From Nocardia cyriacigeorgica NBRC 100375 (GTDB lineage: Bacteria; Actinomycetota; Actinomycetes; Mycobacteriales; Mycobacteriaceae), in NCBI RefSeq assembly GCF_000308555.1, contig NZ_BAFY01000190.1, positions 1-47,206 of the forward strand: DNA of 47,206 bases. Reading direction: 5' to 3'. Position 1 is the stretch's first letter, and each line of letters begins with the position of its first letter. Shown in pieces: positions 45,701-47,206 of this stretch. The translations under genes were made by a program, and so were the position numbers. The notes under the pieces were generated by a model, which did not search any database, had not been told where the DNA came from, and was given only the letters and a program-made list of their open reading frames with translations.

Positions 45701-46468
45701 AAGCGGATCACCTTCGCCGACACCCAGGCCCGCCCCGTGCCGGTCATCACCTCCCCGGAATGGTCCGGCAGTGAGACCGGCGGCCGCCGCTACTCCCCGT
45801 TCACCATCAACAAAGAACGGCTCAAGCCCTGGCACACCCTCACCGGGCGCCAGCACTTCTACCTCGACCACGACTGGATGATCGAACTCGGCGAACAGCT
45901 GCCGATCTTCCGGCCCCCGCTGGACATGACGGCGCTGTTCCGCGAACCGAACGTCGGCGAGGTCGGCGAACGCGGCGTGACGGTGCGCTACCTGACCCCG
46001 CATTCGAAGTGGTCGATCCACTCCGCCTACCAGGACAACCTGCACATGCTCACGCTCTCGCGCGGCGGCCAGACGATCTGGATGTCGGAGAAGGACGCCG
46101 CGAAAATCGGTGTGGCCGACAATGATTGGATCGAGGCGATCAACCGCAACGGTGTGGTCGTGGCCCGCGCCATCGTCAGCCACCGGATGCCCGAGGGCAC
46201 CGTGTTCATGTACCACGCCCAGGACCGGGCGGTGGACGTGCCGCGGATCGAGGGCCCCGACGACAGCGCGGCCTCCGGAAAGCCCTTCAACGGCAAGGGC
46301 AAGCGCGGCGGTATCCACAATGCGCTTACCCGGATCATGATCAAGCCCTCCCACCTCATCGGCGGCTACGCCCAGCAGTCGTTCGCCCTGAACTACCACG
46401 GGCCGACCGGAAACCAGCGCGACGAAGTCACCACCATTCGTCGGCGCAGCCAGGAAGTGGAGTACTAA
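42734..46468 (+). CDS. narG: Respiratory nitrate reductase alpha subunit NarG
   Basis: A 1,244-residue molybdoenzyme that reduces nitrate to nitrite on the cytoplasmic side of the membrane with electrons from NarH and NarI. The FS0 iron-sulfur site has its histidine and cysteines in STHGVNCTGSC (His69, Cys73, Cys77) and Cys112 in RGCPRG. The cofactor region SFYDWYADLPVASP holds the aspartate region that coordinates molybdenum, and WGSNVPVTRTPDAHY and TGCQGVNGGGWAHYVGQEK are typical NarG. Length matches the family. The GTG at 42734 follows GAAGGGGGC; an ATG at 42644 would add 30 atypical residues. It starts a nar operon, with narH beginning after 2 bp. Confidence 0.95.
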   Translation: MVNSRTQGSAPSDPAHRPDAGDALLRLGKYFHRGEISADHRTVHKTGGRSADEFYRDRWSHDKVVRSTHGVNCTGSCSWKIYVKDGVITWESQQTDYPSVGSDKPEYEPRGCPRGASFSWYTYSPARVRYPYVRGTLLELYREAKARLKDPVLAWGEIVEDPEKAKAYKAARGKGGFVRAEWWEAAEIAAAAHVYTIKQYGPDRVAGFSPIPAMSMVSHAVGARFISLLGGSMLSFYDWYADLPVASPQVFGDQTDVPESADWFDAGYLIMWGSNVPVTRTPDAHYMTEARYRGQKVVVVSPDYADNTKFADEWVPARPGTDAALAMAMGHVVLKEFFVEKSTPRFLDYIKRFTDLPYLITLDERDGVFVPGKFLTSADLGSDAEAAEFRTVLLDADGNPVVPNGSLGDRFGEDGTGRWNLDLGDVDPLLTLHGRTDDAAAVQFPRFDTDTPDVLTRGVPTMFLAGKRVTTVFDLLLAQYGVARSGLPGSWPTGFDDASEPYTPAWQESITGVPAKQAARISREFADNADRSGGRSMILMGAGTNHWFHSDQIYRAFFTLTLLTGCQGVNGGGWAHYVGQEKCRPVTGWSTLAFATDWQRPPRQMQGTVFWYLTNDQWRYDPFTSDTFASPLGEGRFAGRTAADNIALASRLGWMPTYPTFDRNPLDLADEAEQAGKTPAEHVVDGLKSGDLNFACEDPDAPENFPRVLTVWRANLLGSSGKGNEYFQKHLLGCGSNLQTTDATGVRPQELNWREDAPTGKLDLLLSLDFRMTSTTLFSDIVLPAATWYEKHDLSSTDMHPFVHAFSPAISPPWEAKTDFDAFHRIARGFSWMAEKHLGVRKDIVAVPLQHDSPDAMAQAGGRVLDWKAVECEPIPGKTMPKLVVVERDYGKIAEKMAALGPLVETLGLTTKGVTTLPDQEVEYLAGMNGTVVSGVAQGRPSLAKDTHAAEAILALSGTTNGRLAVEGFEALERRTGTEMADLAAEHEGKRITFADTQARPVPVITSPEWSGSETGGRRYSPFTINKERLKPWHTLTGRQHFYLDHDWMIELGEQLPIFRPPLDMTALFREPNVGEVGERGVTVRYLTPHSKWSIHSAYQDNLHMLTLSRGGQTIWMSEKDAAKIGVADNDWIEAINRNGVVVARAIVSHRMPEGTVFMYHAQDRAVDVPRIEGPDDSAASGKPFNGKGKRGGIHNALTRIMIKPSHLIGGYAQQSFALNYHGPTGNQRDEVTTIRRRSQEVEY

Positions 46469-46470
46469 CT

Positions 46471-47206
46471 ATGCGCGTCATGGCACAGCTGGCGATGGTC
46501 ATGAACCTCGACAAATGCATCGGCTGCCACACCTGTTCGGTCACCTGCAAGCAGGCCTGGACCAACCGCGGCGGCACCGAGTACGTCTGGTTCAACAATG
46601 TGGAGACCCGGCCCGGTCAGGGCTACCCGCGCCAATATCAGGACCAGGAGAAGTGGAAGGGCGGCTGGGCGCTGAACAAGCGCGGCAAGCTGACCCTGAA
46701 GTCCGGTTCGCGAATGAAGCGGCTGCTCAACATCTTCGCCAACCCGGACCTGCCGACGGTCGAGGACTACTACGAACCGTGGAGCTATGACTACGACAAC
46801 CTGCTGTCCTCACCGCCCACCGACACCACCCCGGTGGCCCGGCCGAAATCGCTGATCACCGGCGAGGACACCAAGGTCACCTGGGGCGCCAACTGGGACG
46901 ACGACCTGGGCAGTGGGCCCGCGCAGGTCGGTAAGGACCCGCTGCTCGGCAAGCTCGAAGACAAGGTGAAACTGGAGTTCGAAGAGACCTTCATGTTCTA
47001 CCTGCCGCGCATCTGCGAGCATTGCCTCAACCCTTCGTGTGCCGCGTCGTGCCCGTCGGGTGCGATCTACAAGCGCGCCGAGGACGGCATCGTGCTCGTC
47101 GACCAGGATAAGTGCCGCGGTTGGCGCCAGTGCATCACCGGCTGCCCGTACAAGAAGATCTACTTCAACCACAAGACCGGCAAAGCCGAGAAATGCACGT
47201 TCTGCT
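46471..47206 (+). CDS. narH: Nitrate reductase beta subunit NarH, 3' part missing
   Basis: The frame runs from ATG 46471 to the window end, 245 codons. It starts MRVMAQLAMVMNLDKCIGCH and has the first ferredoxin motif (Cys16, 19, 22, 26), then CEHCLNPSCAASCP and CRGWRQCITGCPYKK. The tryptophan in CRGWRQC replaces a cysteine, which makes this the [3Fe-4S] cluster of NarH. NarH passes electrons from NarI to NarG. GGAAGTGGAG lies upstream, overlapping the end of narG. narJ and narI would be expected beyond the window. Confidence 0.95.
   Translation, partial: MRVMAQLAMVMNLDKCIGCHTCSVTCKQAWTNRGGTEYVWFNNVETRPGQGYPRQYQDQEKWKGGWALNKRGKLTLKSGSRMKRLLNIFANPDLPTVEDYYEPWSYDYDNLLSSPPTDTTPVARPKSLITGEDTKVTWGANWDDDLGSGPAQVGKDPLLGKLEDKVKLEFEETFMFYLPRICEHCLNPSCAASCPSGAIYKRAEDGIVLVDQDKCRGWRQCITGCPYKKIYFNHKTGKAEKCTFC

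Overview
The window is high-GC actinobacterial DNA, most likely from Nocardia or a close relative in the Mycobacteriales. The long block from about 14.4 to 39.2 kb carries genes in an arrangement that I recall from M. tuberculosis around Rv3193c-Rv3204: UPF0182 membrane protein, PDZ/Lon-type protease, DUF2342 metalloprotease, a TOMM-type leader-binding protein, ABC1 kinase, whiB7, uvrD2, mycoredoxin, nudC, a TrkA-N potassium channel, adnB, adnA, lipV and an alkyltransferase-like protein. Synteny is from memory; domain calls are from motifs I can read. No insertion sequence, prophage, CRISPR array or rRNA is visible.

Left part (1-4.3 kb): the start of a conserved hypothetical gene; an acyl-CoA ligase and a SnoaL-like protein, each behind a perfect match to the KstR operator of cholesterol catabolism; a candidate 28-residue membrane peptide between them; and a methyltransferase behind a possible iron box. 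Zinc part (4.3-9.2 kb): an AztABCD-type zinc uptake system with a Zur-like box between aztA and the oppositely read aztB-aztC-aztD. Here AztB is fused in frame to a second AztD-like beta-propeller. Then come an AurF-type diiron oxygenase with an inverted-repeat operator, a TetR regulator, a secreted protein, two identical initiator tRNAs and a small Rpf-like secreted muralytic enzyme behind a structured leader.

Conserved central block (14.4-39.2 kb): envelope proteins and proteases, then stress and DNA-repair functions. whiB7 has a long leader holding a 106-codon ORF, a terminator hairpin and a promoter lying in the end of uvrD2, which fits translational attenuation. adnA and adnB overlap by 4 bp and encode a RecBCD-like helicase-nuclease; AdnA is about 450 residues longer than I expect because of acidic low-complexity insertions.

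Right end (39.2-47.2 kb): a two-domain VOC protein, a MobA-MoeA fusion for molybdenum cofactor, a DUF1905 protein, then narG and the start of narH for respiratory nitrate reductase. Cofactor genes next to a molybdoenzyme make functional sense. Several genes (19545, 29826, 39272, 11106 minus, 42372 minus) have a TANNNT -10 element 6-7 nt from the start codon and no Shine-Dalgarno sequence, so they are probably leaderless.
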